Part shown: piece after piece, positions 8,433-16,935 of the stretch
Position numbering within the stretch: position 1 is the stretch's first letter
Layout of the letters: every line of letters begins with the position of its first letter
Assembly: GCF_900088415.1 (NCBI RefSeq)
Contig: NZ_FLLQ01000001.1
Coordinates: forward strand, 992,001 to 1,056,000
Direction of reading: 5' to 3'
DNA length: 64,000 bases
Origin: Vibrio mediterranei
GTDB lineage: Bacteria; Pseudomonadota; Gammaproteobacteria; Enterobacterales; Vibrionaceae
The notes under the pieces: model-generated
What the model saw: the letters and a program-made list of their open reading frames with translations, nothing else
Told to the model about the DNA's origin: nothing
The model's database searches: none
Translations under genes and position numbers: made by a program

Positions 8433-10175
8433 TCAACGTGATAAATAGTTAGGAAGTTCAAAATAGATAACCGAAGGATCGGGAATAGAGTTCTCGTTGA
8501 AACCCTGGAGGTAACAATAGAAGTTGCCTTTGCAGCACAAGGAGTCAGAGTTGAGCACATAATGCAGGCAGTCTGTATCGGCTGGGGCAGATTGGTATAG
8601 TTGAGTTAAACGCTGCTTCAACAGGTCAAATAGAATCGCTTCTTCAACTAATGGCGATAAGCTTGCTATGACGCCGTAACATGAATTCAAAATCAGATAG
8701 TAGGGGAAATAGCGGTTTACTTTTGCTCTATCCCAATAGTTCTCTGTCGTCTCAGGGCTCCCCAGTTGTGGGAAGTGTTCAAAAGCGAGTTTGGTAAACC
8801 CGACACCTTGGCAGTCTCTAAAGTAACCTTTGGTTGGCATACCTTGGTCTAGCTCTACAACGATATTCTGTTGATGAGCGAGTAGCACAATGCCTAACTG
8901 GCTTTGCAACTCGAAAATCGGTACTACAACATTGTCACAAAACGCTTCAAACCATTGCGTTGCCAGTGTTTCGGCATCTGCTTGATTTCGGTGCGCCAAC
9001 ATGAGAAGTTCGTTGGACAATGCATAGCCGCTTTGCTTGTAAGGAGTCTGCTGGCAAAGGGTCGCAAGCACGCCATGAGATTTCATCGGCTGTTGGTCAT
9101 CAACCACAAACGGGTTGTCGCGCACGGTCGCCAATGATTCATCGATAACCTCACCCTTGTTGTCCTTTAAACCAAAGTAACTGGGCTCGTGGATGATAGA
9201 CAATCCATTGGCAAAATATTTCCTCGCATCTTCAGAGAGTGATTGGCAAATATCTGCAAGTGCCGTCCCTCTCTTCACTTCCTTCTCAGATAACAAGCGA
9301 ATCGAATTGGTCAATTTCACACTCAGCGAGAACTTGAGCATAAATGGTGCAGTCGGATTATAAATAGCGCGAGTGGATGACGTTGCAAACCATGTAGAGT
9401 GTCCGAATCCAAGATCAATTAGCTTTCCTGAGTTTGTCAGTTCCTGAACTTGAGGCAGCGCTAATAGCTGTGTCGCTTGCCAAGGATGCATCGGGAGAAC
9501 CTGCCAACCGGTACTATTTAAATACGGTTTGGCGGTGTCAGGTAATGTCGTTTCGCTCACCTGAAGCTGCTTAACATACTCTCGCCAATCACTACCCGTT
9601 GCCGAACCACCAAATACATACTCATTGCGCACTGCAAACCAACGTAAAGCAAAATTGGCTTTTAACTCTGGAGATAATTGTTTACTGATTTCAAGGCTAA
9701 GATTGGAGCGACTTTTCGGCGCTGGGTGCAACGAATGCCCGACATACAAACTCTGCTCAGATTCCTCAAACGATGTTTGCTGATCCCCTAGACTTTGACC
9801 ATACTGCTCAAGTGCCACCCAGGTATTGCGATGACTTTCCGATACAGCTCCAAGGAATTGCTTGCGCTGCGTAGCGTCGATGCTACCAACAATGTCGTCA
9901 TTGGCAATGATGAGTTCACAGGCCTGCTGGAAGCTTAATGTCTCTGCGTAATCACCACGTGAATTGCGCAGCTCAATTGATGGTGAATAACGGTTAATAC
10001 CGGTGCTAGACTCACTCAATACCTCAACAATAATTAACTTGCCGTCTCGAATTGGAGCGCAAAGGTACTTGGTAGCTTCCTTACTCACAATCTCAACTAG
10101 AGCAGACTCACGATACAGTCCATTCCAAAAACAGTTCGCCGCCACATCAGTAAAATGGGCATGATGGGTTGTCAT
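8433..10175 (-). CDS. iucA: NIS synthetase type A, citrate:N6-acetyl-N6-hydroxylysine ligase
   Basis: 580 residues; first gene of the aerobactin synthesis operon. It joins one N6-acetyl-N6-hydroxylysine to citrate by ATP-dependent adenylation. IucA/IucC family landmarks: GHSLHPAPK near residue 147, HPWQ at 230-233, SSTRAIYNP around 275, and the C-terminal AHQQN (in place of the usual HGQN) followed by YFRDCQG. A Fur box lies 40 bp upstream of the ATG, so iucABCD should be repressed by iron. A cytosolic enzyme. Confidence 0.92.
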   Translation of the reverse strand: MTTHHAHFTDVAANCFWNGLYRESALVEIVSKEATKYLCAPIRDGKLIIVEVLSESSTGINRYSPSIELRNSRGDYAETLSFQQACELIIANDDIVGSIDATQRKQFLGAVSESHRNTWVALEQYGQSLGDQQTSFEESEQSLYVGHSLHPAPKSRSNLSLEISKQLSPELKANFALRWFAVRNEYVFGGSATGSDWREYVKQLQVSETTLPDTAKPYLNSTGWQVLPMHPWQATQLLALPQVQELTNSGKLIDLGFGHSTWFATSSTRAIYNPTAPFMLKFSLSVKLTNSIRLLSEKEVKRGTALADICQSLSEDARKYFANGLSIIHEPSYFGLKDNKGEVIDESLATVRDNPFVVDDQQPMKSHGVLATLCQQTPYKQSGYALSNELLMLAHRNQADAETLATQWFEAFCDNVVVPIFELQSQLGIVLLAHQQNIVVELDQGMPTKGYFRDCQGVGFTKLAFEHFPQLGSPETTENYWDRAKVNRYFPYYLILNSCYGVIASLSPLVEEAILFDLLKQRLTQLYQSAPADTDCLHYVLNSDSLCCKGNFYCYLQGFNENSIPDPSVIYFELPNYLSR

Positions 10176-10213
10176 TTTTCTTACCTCTTCCGTAACCCTG
10201 ACAATCAGATGCG

Positions 10214-10232
10214 AATGCTAATGATTATCACA
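10214..10232 (-). promoter_or_regulatory. Fur box upstream of iucA
   Basis: AATGCTAATGATTATCACA. The core TGCTAATGATTATCA at 10216-10230 matches 13 of 14 defined Fur consensus positions. It is placed about 40 bp before the iucA start, as expected for an operator over the promoter. Confidence 0.85.
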
Positions 10233-10387
10233 ATCAACATCAATATATTGAATCTTTACCGAAATAGCATCAAACAGAGAAATAGCCATCACCCAACAAG
10301 GGACGAACGTGAAAAGAAACAAGTGTGCAGATAAAATCGGGGAAATGACGTGGAACAGGATGATAGAATCATCAGAAAGCAGAAATG

Positions 10388-10415
10388 AAAAATGGCACTA
10401 AAATGTGCCATTTTT
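10388..10415 (-). terminator. terminator after fhuB
   Basis: AAAAATGGCAC / GTGCCATTTTT, an 11-bp perfect stem with a 6-nt loop. In - strand direction it is followed by T-rich sequence. It separates the fhuCDB transport operon from iucABCD. Confidence 0.85.
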
Positions 10416-10445
10416 ATGATACTAGTCACATTTTACTGCGTATTT

Positions 10446-12443
10446 TTAAGCCTTTCGTAGTAGAAGGAGGAAGTAACCACCACCAACAACAGAAGCCATT
10501 AAACCCGCAGGAAATTGCCATGGAAACCAAAGAGTTCGACCAAGCCAGTCAGCAGATACCATCAATATCGCCCCTACAAAACAAGCAACGATAAGTTGGT
10601 TCTTCGCTTTATACTGGCCTAATGCACGAGCGATGTGAGGGGCAAGCAGTCCGACAAAACTGAGGGGACCAATGACCAGTGTCGACAGAGCCGTCAGCAG
10701 AGACGCCATCACTAGCAAGAACAATCGGGTACGCTTGGTATTCACTCCAACCGAGACAGCAGATACCTGCCCTAGATTTAGAATATCCAACCAACGACTC
10801 GCGATAAACGTCCCGCCTCCCAATACCACAACGCCAATAGCCAATGCCGACACATCACTGTAACTCGCCAAATAAGTTGAGCCCGACAACCATGTTAATA
10901 GTGCTTGTACATTATCTTGACCAGATGACAACGCCACTCGAAGGATAGCATCTAGCGCCGCGCTCACAGCAATACCCGTGAGAAGTAACTGCGATGGAGC
11001 ATAGTTCGAGCGTTTACTAAACTGCAAGATCACCATCATCACTAGTGCCGCACCCACTCCTCCATAAAGGATTTGTTCGCCTCTTGTTGGTGTGAAGCCA
11101 AACCACGCGCAAAGTACCAAAGCCAATGCTGCACCAGAGCTAATACCCATTACCTCTGGACTCGCCATTGGGTTAACTGTGATTCGCTGTACCATGGTCC
11201 CCGCTAAAGCCAGTCCACAGCCCGCAAATATTGCGCCTAAAACACGAGGAAGACGAAGGTTGAGAATATTAAGGTCCGCTGTAACACTCCAACCTAAATG
11301 AGTTCGCCCCAAGAACAGCGCACAGCTTGCTATCGTGAGTAATATCGCAGCAAGAATCAAAGAAACTAGAACAAAAGGTTTTGGATTGTAAACTTTGCTG
11401 GCAACTTCTTCTGCCTTAAAACTGGAAGCAAATTTGTGTTTAGTCAGCAACCAAAGAAGGCATGGCGCCCCAAACAACGCCGTCATGGCACCGGTTGGCA
11501 ATAGTTCACTTGAGACACCTGAGAATGGTTGAATGATCAGATCAGCGGTTAACAGCAGTAATGCGCCAACACCACCGCTAACAAACACTCGATGCACGAA
11601 CCGTCTAGCACCAAGCATTTTTGCAATAGTGGGAGCGACAAGACCGACAAAGCCAATCACTCCCACTGTCGCCACAACAACCGATGTCACGATAACCGCG
11701 AGCGTCAGGCCGATGGCTCGAACTCTAGCGACATTCACGCCAGCCGACTCAGCAACTTCACTACCTAGTTCTAAGGCAGAAAGCGGCCGTAGCATTGCCA
11801 TGACCACCACTAGAATCACACTCAACACAGTTAAAATGGTGATGCTATTGTCCCAACCTTGCTGGGCGAGCGCGCCAGCTCCCCATACAAACAGACTAGT
11901 TAGCTGCTGCTCATTAAGCATAACCAACATCATGTTGGTCGCCCCCAAAAACAAAGTCACCACCATACCAGCCAGCACCATTTGCAAAGGAGCGAACCCT
12001 TTTTTAGCGGTCAACAAGAACACTAACGCGGCGGCAACCATACCGCCACCAAAAGCAAAGGAGTACTGAATAATACTGCCACCAGCGATACCAAACAGCA
12101 GACTGGTCGTCATGCCAAGTTCTGCTCCAGCAGCCACGCCAAGTGTTGTTGGAGAGGCCAACGGATTTTGCAAAAGATGCTGCATTAAGCATCCCGCAAT
12201 CGCCAACGCGGCGCCACATAGCAGCGCCATCGATAAGCGAGGGAAAAAGGTAAAATGGAGGATCAGTTGACGGTAGTCACTATCATCTCGATGAAAAAAG
12301 TAGGTCTGCCACTCTGTCGCCGATAATTGGTAGGGTAGCGCGTTATCTACTAGCCAGGTCAACGCCACTAATCCAAGGAGCACTAAAACAAGAGCTTTAA
12401 TGTTATAGGAAGTGCGCTGTGTTGCTGTTAACTGCATCTGCAA
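10446..12443 (-). CDS. fhuB: ferric aerobactin (hydroxamate) ABC permease, FhuB type, two fused FecCD halves
   Basis: 665-residue inner-membrane permease made of two tandem FecCD/BtuC-like halves (about 1-340 and 350-665), each with roughly ten transmembrane segments. Each half has a coupling-helix region (LQNPLASPTTLGVAAGAELG in the first, ITVNPMASPEVMGISSGAA in the second). This fused architecture is characteristic of FhuB. It imports hydroxamate siderophore from the binding protein encoded 5 bp upstream. Vibrio counterparts beside aerobactin loci are known as MatB or VatB. Ligand is inferred from context. Confidence 0.9.
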   Translation of the reverse strand: MQMQLTATQRTSYNIKALVLVLLGLVALTWLVDNALPYQLSATEWQTYFFHRDDSDYRQLILHFTFFPRLSMALLCGAALAIAGCLMQHLLQNPLASPTTLGVAAGAELGMTTSLLFGIAGGSIIQYSFAFGGGMVAAALVFLLTAKKGFAPLQMVLAGMVVTLFLGATNMMLVMLNEQQLTSLFVWGAGALAQQGWDNSITILTVLSVILVVVMAMLRPLSALELGSEVAESAGVNVARVRAIGLTLAVIVTSVVVATVGVIGFVGLVAPTIAKMLGARRFVHRVFVSGGVGALLLLTADLIIQPFSGVSSELLPTGAMTALFGAPCLLWLLTKHKFASSFKAEEVASKVYNPKPFVLVSLILAAILLTIASCALFLGRTHLGWSVTADLNILNLRLPRVLGAIFAGCGLALAGTMVQRITVNPMASPEVMGISSGAALALVLCAWFGFTPTRGEQILYGGVGAALVMMVILQFSKRSNYAPSQLLLTGIAVSAALDAILRVALSSGQDNVQALLTWLSGSTYLASYSDVSALAIGVVVLGGGTFIASRWLDILNLGQVSAVSVGVNTKRTRLFLLVMASLLTALSTLVIGPLSFVGLLAPHIARALGQYKAKNQLIVACFVGAILMVSADWLGRTLWFPWQFPAGLMASVVGGGYFLLLLRKA

Positions 12444-12448
12444 ACCTG

Positions 12449-13375
12449 TTAATGACCAAGTGTTGAGACTTGATTGACGACTTCATCACTGAGTCTCTGC
12501 ATCGCTATCAAACTGCCAAATGTCCAAACTTTAGGAATAATCTTCACGCGATGTTCTCGTGAAAATGCCATGGCTCCCCACAATGGAGACGCGTTAAGTT
12601 GCGTTTGCTCTTGCTGGGTAAGCGGACCAAAAATAAGTACGTTACTGTCTTGATACTTGGCAAGCTGTTCAACACTTGCAGAAGAAAACCCCCAACTGTT
12701 AGTTGGACCATTCCAGCTATTTTTAAGCGACATAGCCGAGATAGTGTCATTCATCAGAGAACCTGTACTGTGGACTCGAACATGTTTATCGCCAATAAAG
12801 CGCACCATTAGGAATGGTTTACCGTTGTTCAACTGCGCGACCTTAGCACCATTATCTGCCAGCTTTTTCTCTGTCTGTGCAATCACCGACTTGGCTTGTT
12901 CTTGTTTATTAAATACCTCTCCCAACATAGTCACTAATGATTTAGCATTCTCGTAAGGTTGTTGCTTGTCGTTGTATATACTCATCGCAATGGTTGGAGC
13001 AATAGCATTCAGTTTTTCATAAGCAGGCGCTAAATGACCGCTCATCAGAATAAGGTCAGGTTTTAAGCTAGCGATAAGTTCTAAGTTTGGTTCACGGCGT
13101 GAACCGACATCGATCGTGTCTGAGGGTAATGCCGGCGACCCTACCCAATCTTGATAGCCTTTGACGTCAGCCGCAGCAATCGGCTGCACACCAAGCGCTA
13201 GCACCGACTCAGCTAATGCCCAATCTAGCACCACGACACGCTTCGGAGTTTGCTCGAATGTCACGGTTCCCAATTCATGCTGAACTGTTTTTGCCATGGA
13301 CAACGTTGACACCACACTCAGCATAAATGCCATGAGCGTAGTAATGATGAATTTTGATTGAGTTCGGTTTAACAC
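12449..13375 (-). CDS. fhuD: periplasmic siderophore-binding protein, FhuD type
   Basis: 308 residues with an N-terminal Sec signal (hydrophobic core IITTLMAFMLSVVSTLSMA, cleavage near residue 28) and the helical-backbone metal receptor fold (PF01497 type). Landmarks: RVVVLDWALAESVLALGVQPIAAAD, VGSRREPNLELIASLKPDLIL and a C-terminal VWTFGSL region. It should deliver ferric aerobactin from IutA to the FhuB-like permease. It sits in operon between fhuC (21 bp) and fhuB (5 bp). Confidence 0.9.
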   Translation of the reverse strand: MLNRTQSKFIITTLMAFMLSVVSTLSMAKTVQHELGTVTFEQTPKRVVVLDWALAESVLALGVQPIAAADVKGYQDWVGSPALPSDTIDVGSRREPNLELIASLKPDLILMSGHLAPAYEKLNAIAPTIAMSIYNDKQQPYENAKSLVTMLGEVFNKQEQAKSVIAQTEKKLADNGAKVAQLNNGKPFLMVRFIGDKHVRVHSTGSLMNDTISAMSLKNSWNGPTNSWGFSSASVEQLAKYQDSNVLIFGPLTQQEQTQLNASPLWGAMAFSREHRVKIIPKVWTFGSLIAMQRLSDEVVNQVSTLGH

Positions 13376-13396
13376 AGTGAGCTTTCCTTGATTGGG

Positions 13397-14164
13397 TTAA
13401 CGAACGTAGCTGATGACGTTCTGAGTTTGTGGATCAGTAAAGGTAGAGAGAGGCATCCCGTAGATTTCTGATAGTGATGTTTCATTCATCACCGCTTCTG
13501 GCGAGCCATCAACAACAATTCGTCCTCGTTTAAGAGCCACCAGACGATCACTAAACCTCGCAGCCATATTGACGTCATGGATTACCATAATCACCGTCAA
13601 ACCTAGGCTCTGGTTTAATTCTCGAATCAGTTTCAGTAACTCATATTGATGGGTAACATCGAGTGCGGAAGTTGGTTCATCAAGCAAGATACATTCGCTT
13701 TGTTGAGCCAATAGCATAGCAACCCAAGCACGCTGCCTCTCACCACCGGATAACGTACTCACAAAACGCTCAGCGAACGGCTGCAAGCCAACACGTTTAA
13801 TTGCATCTTCGACAAGCTGATAATCTTCAGCGGTATATCGGCCTAACACTCCTTTCCACGGATAACGGCCAAACATCACTAGTTCACGAACTGTCACACC
13901 ATCGGTGATAGGTGGATGTTGAGGAAGGTAAGCCACTTTCTTAGCAAACTCTTTTGGTGAGTAATCATCAATGATTTTGCCTTCTAAGGTCACCTTTCCT
14001 GATGCAGTTTGATTCTGGCGGCTAAGCATTTTAATCAAGCTTGATTTGCCACTACCATTGTGACCTAACAGTGATGTGACTTCCCCTGCGACAAAGTCCA
14101 AATCAAAAGGGACTAAGATTTCAAGTGAGCCTATTTGGAAGCTTGCTTGCTTTAATGAAAACAT
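13397..14164 (-). CDS. fhuC: siderophore ABC transporter ATP-binding protein, FhuC type
   Basis: 255-residue ABC ATPase: Walker A GHNGSGKS at 34-41, ABC signature LSGGERQR near 138, Walker B CILLDEPTSALD with catalytic Glu, and an H-loop IHDVNMAARF. The closest functional class is the ferric siderophore/B12 importers. First gene of a fhuC-fhuD-fhuB operon, divergent from the MFS exporter candidate across 117 bp. Confidence 0.9.
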   Translation of the reverse strand: MFSLKQASFQIGSLEILVPFDLDFVAGEVTSLLGHNGSGKSSLIKMLSRQNQTASGKVTLEGKIIDDYSPKEFAKKVAYLPQHPPITDGVTVRELVMFGRYPWKGVLGRYTAEDYQLVEDAIKRVGLQPFAERFVSTLSGGERQRAWVAMLLAQQSECILLDEPTSALDVTHQYELLKLIRELNQSLGLTVIMVIHDVNMAARFSDRLVALKRGRIVVDGSPEAVMNETSLSEIYGMPLSTFTDPQTQNVISYVR

Positions 14165-14205
14165 AATAAATTGAGCATCTTATTATTAAAGCAATTAATA
14201 TAATT

Positions 14206-14224
14206 GCAAATGAGAAAGATTTGT
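14206..14224. promoter_or_regulatory. Fur-like box in the fhuC / MFS divergent promoter region
   Basis: GCAAAT-GAGAAAG-ATTTGT, an inverted repeat resembling the extended GCAAAT...ATTTGC form seen around Vibrio Fur sites. The left half also reads AATGAGAA. Match to the strict consensus is only moderate, but the position between two iron-transport genes supports it. Confidence 0.5.
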
Positions 14225-14281
14225 ATGCGCATTGTAATTACTTTAGAGTGTTCTGTCACCACTCTATAAAATCTCATTGCT

Positions 14282-15472
14282 ATGCTCGATACTCGTACCA
14301 TTCAAGCGCAACAACGTCCGACCCGCACTCTATGGCTAATTGGCACATTCGCTTCGCTGATCGGTTTCGGACAAAATGCGCTACTTGTCTCCCTACCGAT
14401 ACTAGTATTGACTACAGATATTGACTTAGGCACATGGTCGATACTAATTGCCATTGGAAGTGTTCTATTTCTACCTAGCGCTCCATTCTGGGGAAAGCAG
14501 AGCGATAAATCCGGACCTAGGAAAGTGGTCTCTATCGGATTGCTAGGTCTTGCTGTTACCTTTATCGGTTTTGCTTTGATCATCCATGCCCTAGAACAGA
14601 GCTGGATTTCAACGACGACAAGTATTTTGTTATTGGGTACATTGAGAATAATCTATGGTTTGACGGTGTCAGGATTAGTTCCGGCCAGTCAACACTGGGC
14701 AATACAAACTGTTGGGAAAGAAAATCGGTTGAGTGCGATTACCTCTGTCAGCGCCGCACTTAGCGTTGGCCGAATTGGTGGACCATTGTTATCCGTCGCC
14801 TTAGTAAAGTTAAATCCGTTACTTCCTTTCGCTTTCGTCGGTTCCTCCGCGCTATTCCTGGTGACACTATGTCTATTGCAACCTTCTATACCGTCGACAG
14901 TAAGCCCCAAGAAGATAAAAAGTCGCGCGCTTCTCGGCAGCATTAAGAACTATATCACCATTGGGCTTTGTCTCTGTGCAGCCGTTGGTGTATTGCATTA
15001 CTCGTTAACGCCGTTGCTGCAAAGCATACCTGAGTTAACACCCGAACAATGGTCAGATTGGGTTGGCTATTTGCTGACAACCAGTGCAGTGGCAACGTTA
15101 TTGACGCAGCTATTTGTCGTAAAGAAAAAGTTGTTCTCAGTCAATCAGATGCTGACTCTGGGTGCCACTCTCACACTCATTGGCTACGGACTGTTTCTGG
15201 TACCTAGCATTACCACGTACCTAATTGCTATCATCGTTCTTTCTTCAGGTAATGCAGTAATGGCTCCAGCCTACACAGCAAAAGCAATGCAACATCATAG
15301 TGAAAATCAGGGACAGATCAGTGGGCTTATTGCAACAGGACACACTATTGGGTTTGGATTGGCAGGCCTTATCATGTCATTGAGCGCCTACTTAGACGCT
15401 GCTCCAATAGGGTTTAGCATCTTGCTTGCTGGTTTGATGATTTTACTTACATTTCGACAGCTCAAGACATAG
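14282..15472 (+). CDS. MFS transporter, candidate aerobactin exporter (ShiF/PvsC-like role)
   Basis: 396-residue major facilitator protein with about 12 hydrophobic segments and the loop-2 motif GKQSDKSGPRKVV (residues ~80-92). It is divergent from the ferric-aerobactin importer operon and shares its putative Fur-controlled region. In enteric aerobactin islands an MFS gene (shiF) precedes iucA, and in vibrioferrin loci PvsC exports the siderophore. By position this gene is the likely aerobactin exporter, but substrate specificity is inferred only from context. The ATG at 14282 is the first plausible start. Confidence 0.8.
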   Translation: MLDTRTIQAQQRPTRTLWLIGTFASLIGFGQNALLVSLPILVLTTDIDLGTWSILIAIGSVLFLPSAPFWGKQSDKSGPRKVVSIGLLGLAVTFIGFALIIHALEQSWISTTTSILLLGTLRIIYGLTVSGLVPASQHWAIQTVGKENRLSAITSVSAALSVGRIGGPLLSVALVKLNPLLPFAFVGSSALFLVTLCLLQPSIPSTVSPKKIKSRALLGSIKNYITIGLCLCAAVGVLHYSLTPLLQSIPELTPEQWSDWVGYLLTTSAVATLLTQLFVVKKKLFSVNQMLTLGATLTLIGYGLFLVPSITTYLIAIIVLSSGNAVMAPAYTAKAMQHHSENQGQISGLIATGHTIGFGLAGLIMSLSAYLDAAPIGFSILLAGLMILLTFRQLKT

Positions 15473-15511
15473 TCTTTTTGGTTAAGATTGGAGCAGAATC
15501 GCAAACTAAAT

Positions 15512-15527
15512 ATGCAAATAATTGCAT
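15512..15527 (+). promoter_or_regulatory. palindrome ATGCAAATAATTGCAT upstream of carbonic anhydrase gene
   Basis: Arms ATGCAA / TTGCAT around ATAA. It resembles the GCAAAT-type flank of Vibrio Fur sites but matches only 8 of 14 core Fur positions. It sits 85 bp before the carbonic anhydrase start. Confidence 0.3.
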
Positions 15528-15596
15528 TTTAAAATTATCCATTATTCTAGCGCCAGAGTATTCACACTCTCTACGTCAGACAAGGATAATCATCAG

Positions 15597-16328
15597 ATGA
15601 AAAATAAGATAACACTCGCTCTAACTCTCACGTCACTACTGCCATTCTCTCAAGCGGTAGTCGCGCAAAGTTGGGGTTACGGCGCGGATAACGGCCCCGC
15701 ACACTGGGGCTCATTCAGTAGCACATGCAGCCAAGGTAAAAATCAAAGCCCCATCGATATAGAAACACAATCGCTTACCGCAGCAGAGATGACGCCACTT
15801 GAGTTTGACTATTCAGGTAGCATTGGCAACGTTGTTAATAATGGGCATACCATTCAAATCAATGTCACTGGTAGCAACACCTTGAAACTGGACCAACAAA
15901 CGTTCACGTTAAAACAGTTCCACTTTCATACGCCCTCTGAGAATACCATTAACGGTAAACACGCCCCACTTGAAGCGCATTTCGTCCACGCCAATGACAA
16001 TGGTGAACTCGCGGTTGTTGCCGTTATGTACGACATAGGAAAACGAGAAGACTCCGCCCTATCGGCTCTTCTGAATACACTGCCAGCAAATGGCCAGTCG
16101 ATAAAAGTGGAATCCGATGTAAAACTTAAATCCCTGCTTCCAAGAGTTCATAGCTATTATCGTTACAACGGTTCACTAACCACCCCACCATGCAGCGAAG
16201 GAGTACGTTGGATTGTCTTAACTGACCCACAATTTATTGAACAAGCACCTCTGGAAAACTTATCTGATACTATGGGGAATAATGCACGTCCTATACAACC
16301 ACATAACGCCCGCCTCATTCTAAAGTAA
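15597..16328 (+). CDS. periplasmic alpha-type carbonic anhydrase
   Basis: 243 residues from the ATG at 15597, chosen because a signal peptide begins there (MKNKITLALTLTSLLPFSQA, cleavage after VVA) and an AAGGA lies upstream. The frame is open further upstream without sense. Catalyses reversible CO2 hydration. Zinc ligands are His109 and His111 in QFHFHTPSE and His128 in EAHFVH; the KNQSPIDI substrate-loop motif is near residue 48 and TTPPCSEGV near 197. Length and motifs match bacterial alpha-CAs. It follows the MFS gene by 125 bp and ends at a strong terminator. Confidence 0.93.
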   Translation: MKNKITLALTLTSLLPFSQAVVAQSWGYGADNGPAHWGSFSSTCSQGKNQSPIDIETQSLTAAEMTPLEFDYSGSIGNVVNNGHTIQINVTGSNTLKLDQQTFTLKQFHFHTPSENTINGKHAPLEAHFVHANDNGELAVVAVMYDIGKREDSALSALLNTLPANGQSIKVESDVKLKSLLPRVHSYYRYNGSLTTPPCSEGVRWIVLTDPQFIEQAPLENLSDTMGNNARPIQPHNARLILK

Positions 16329-16343
16329 CTCAGCTCTAAATTG

Positions 16344-16372
16344 ACAAGGGTGCACTCTGCACTCTTGTTTTT
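16344..16372 (+). terminator. rho-independent terminator after carbonic anhydrase gene
   Basis: ACAAGGGTGCA / TGCACTCTTGT with one G-T pair and a 3-nt loop, followed by a TTTTT run. The following ~255 bp to 16627 shows no gene I can support. Confidence 0.85.
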
Positions 16373-16627
16373 ATTAACAAAATCATTACATTAGTGGTGG
16401 ATTTTTTTGATCAACCTTCCAGAAATACGAATCCCAACCTTTCGAAAATTAACTCTTTGAACTGCTTCAAAGTTTACCGTACGCGTAGCGTGTAACTTAA
16501 CTGTTAAACAAAATTTAGAATATGTTGCAATGATGAGATTTTGAATAACACGATGTTCAAAAGCATTCCTTACTGAGAATAGTAGGTTAGCCTTGAATAG
16601 CGGTGGGCAAAACAAGGGGGGTGCAGT

Positions 16628-16879
16628 ATGCAACAGTGTGAGATCAACGTATACGATATGAGGAATAAGCAGCGGTTTATCGTGCTCAATATCGGCTTTA
16701 GCGATACCACCAAAGCAGACTTTATGTGGAGCAATATGCCCACAACGAGTTGCCGAGATTACATTTCTCACCTGGTGGTGTCTGGCAACGTGGTCGCCAA
16801 AAAGTATATTACAGAAGATGACTTAAGTGACATGAATCGAGCTGTGTATCGCCAACAGCAGATGTCGATGAGTTGTTGA
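16628..16879 (+). CDS. small hypothetical protein (83 aa)
   Basis: 83 codons with a very strong purine-rich ribosome-binding site (AAGGGGGG) ending 7 nt before the ATG. The protein is soluble and mixed alpha/beta, starting MQQCEINVYDMRN and ending in a Met/Ser/Cys tail. No recognised domain. It is followed at once by a 9-bp hairpin. The ribosome-binding site and hairpin favour this frame over the overlapping 126-codon frame on the other strand. Function unknown. Confidence 0.6.
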   Translation: MQQCEINVYDMRNKQRFIVLNIGFSDTTKADFMWSNMPTTSCRDYISHLVVSGNVVAKKYITEDDLSDMNRAVYRQQQMSMSC

Positions 16880-16880
16880 C

Positions 16881-16904
16881 AGCGGTGCACTCAGATGCAC
16901 CGCT
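16881..16904. terminator. hairpin between the 83-aa gene and the SMP-30 gene
   Basis: AGCGGTGCA / TGCACCGCT, a 9-bp perfect stem with a 6-nt loop and no T-run; it lies between convergent genes. Confidence 0.55.
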
Positions 16905-16935
16905 ATGACTACATTGGGTACGCGCCGTAGCGAGC

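Noticed and set aside
11533..12069. 178-codon open frame on the + strand inside fhuB
   Set aside because: Low-complexity Thr/Ala/Pro-rich shadow of a strongly conserved permease on the other strand; no ribosome-binding site.
2120..14164. Vibrioferrin (pvs/pvu) locus
   Set aside because: Lysine N6-monooxygenase and N6-hydroxylysine acetyltransferase genes are present, which define aerobactin; no pvsA/B/E-type genes seen.
16391..16771. 126-codon frame on the - strand overlapping the 83-aa gene
   Set aside because: No ribosome-binding site or domain; the + strand frame has AAGGGGGG and a hairpin at its end.
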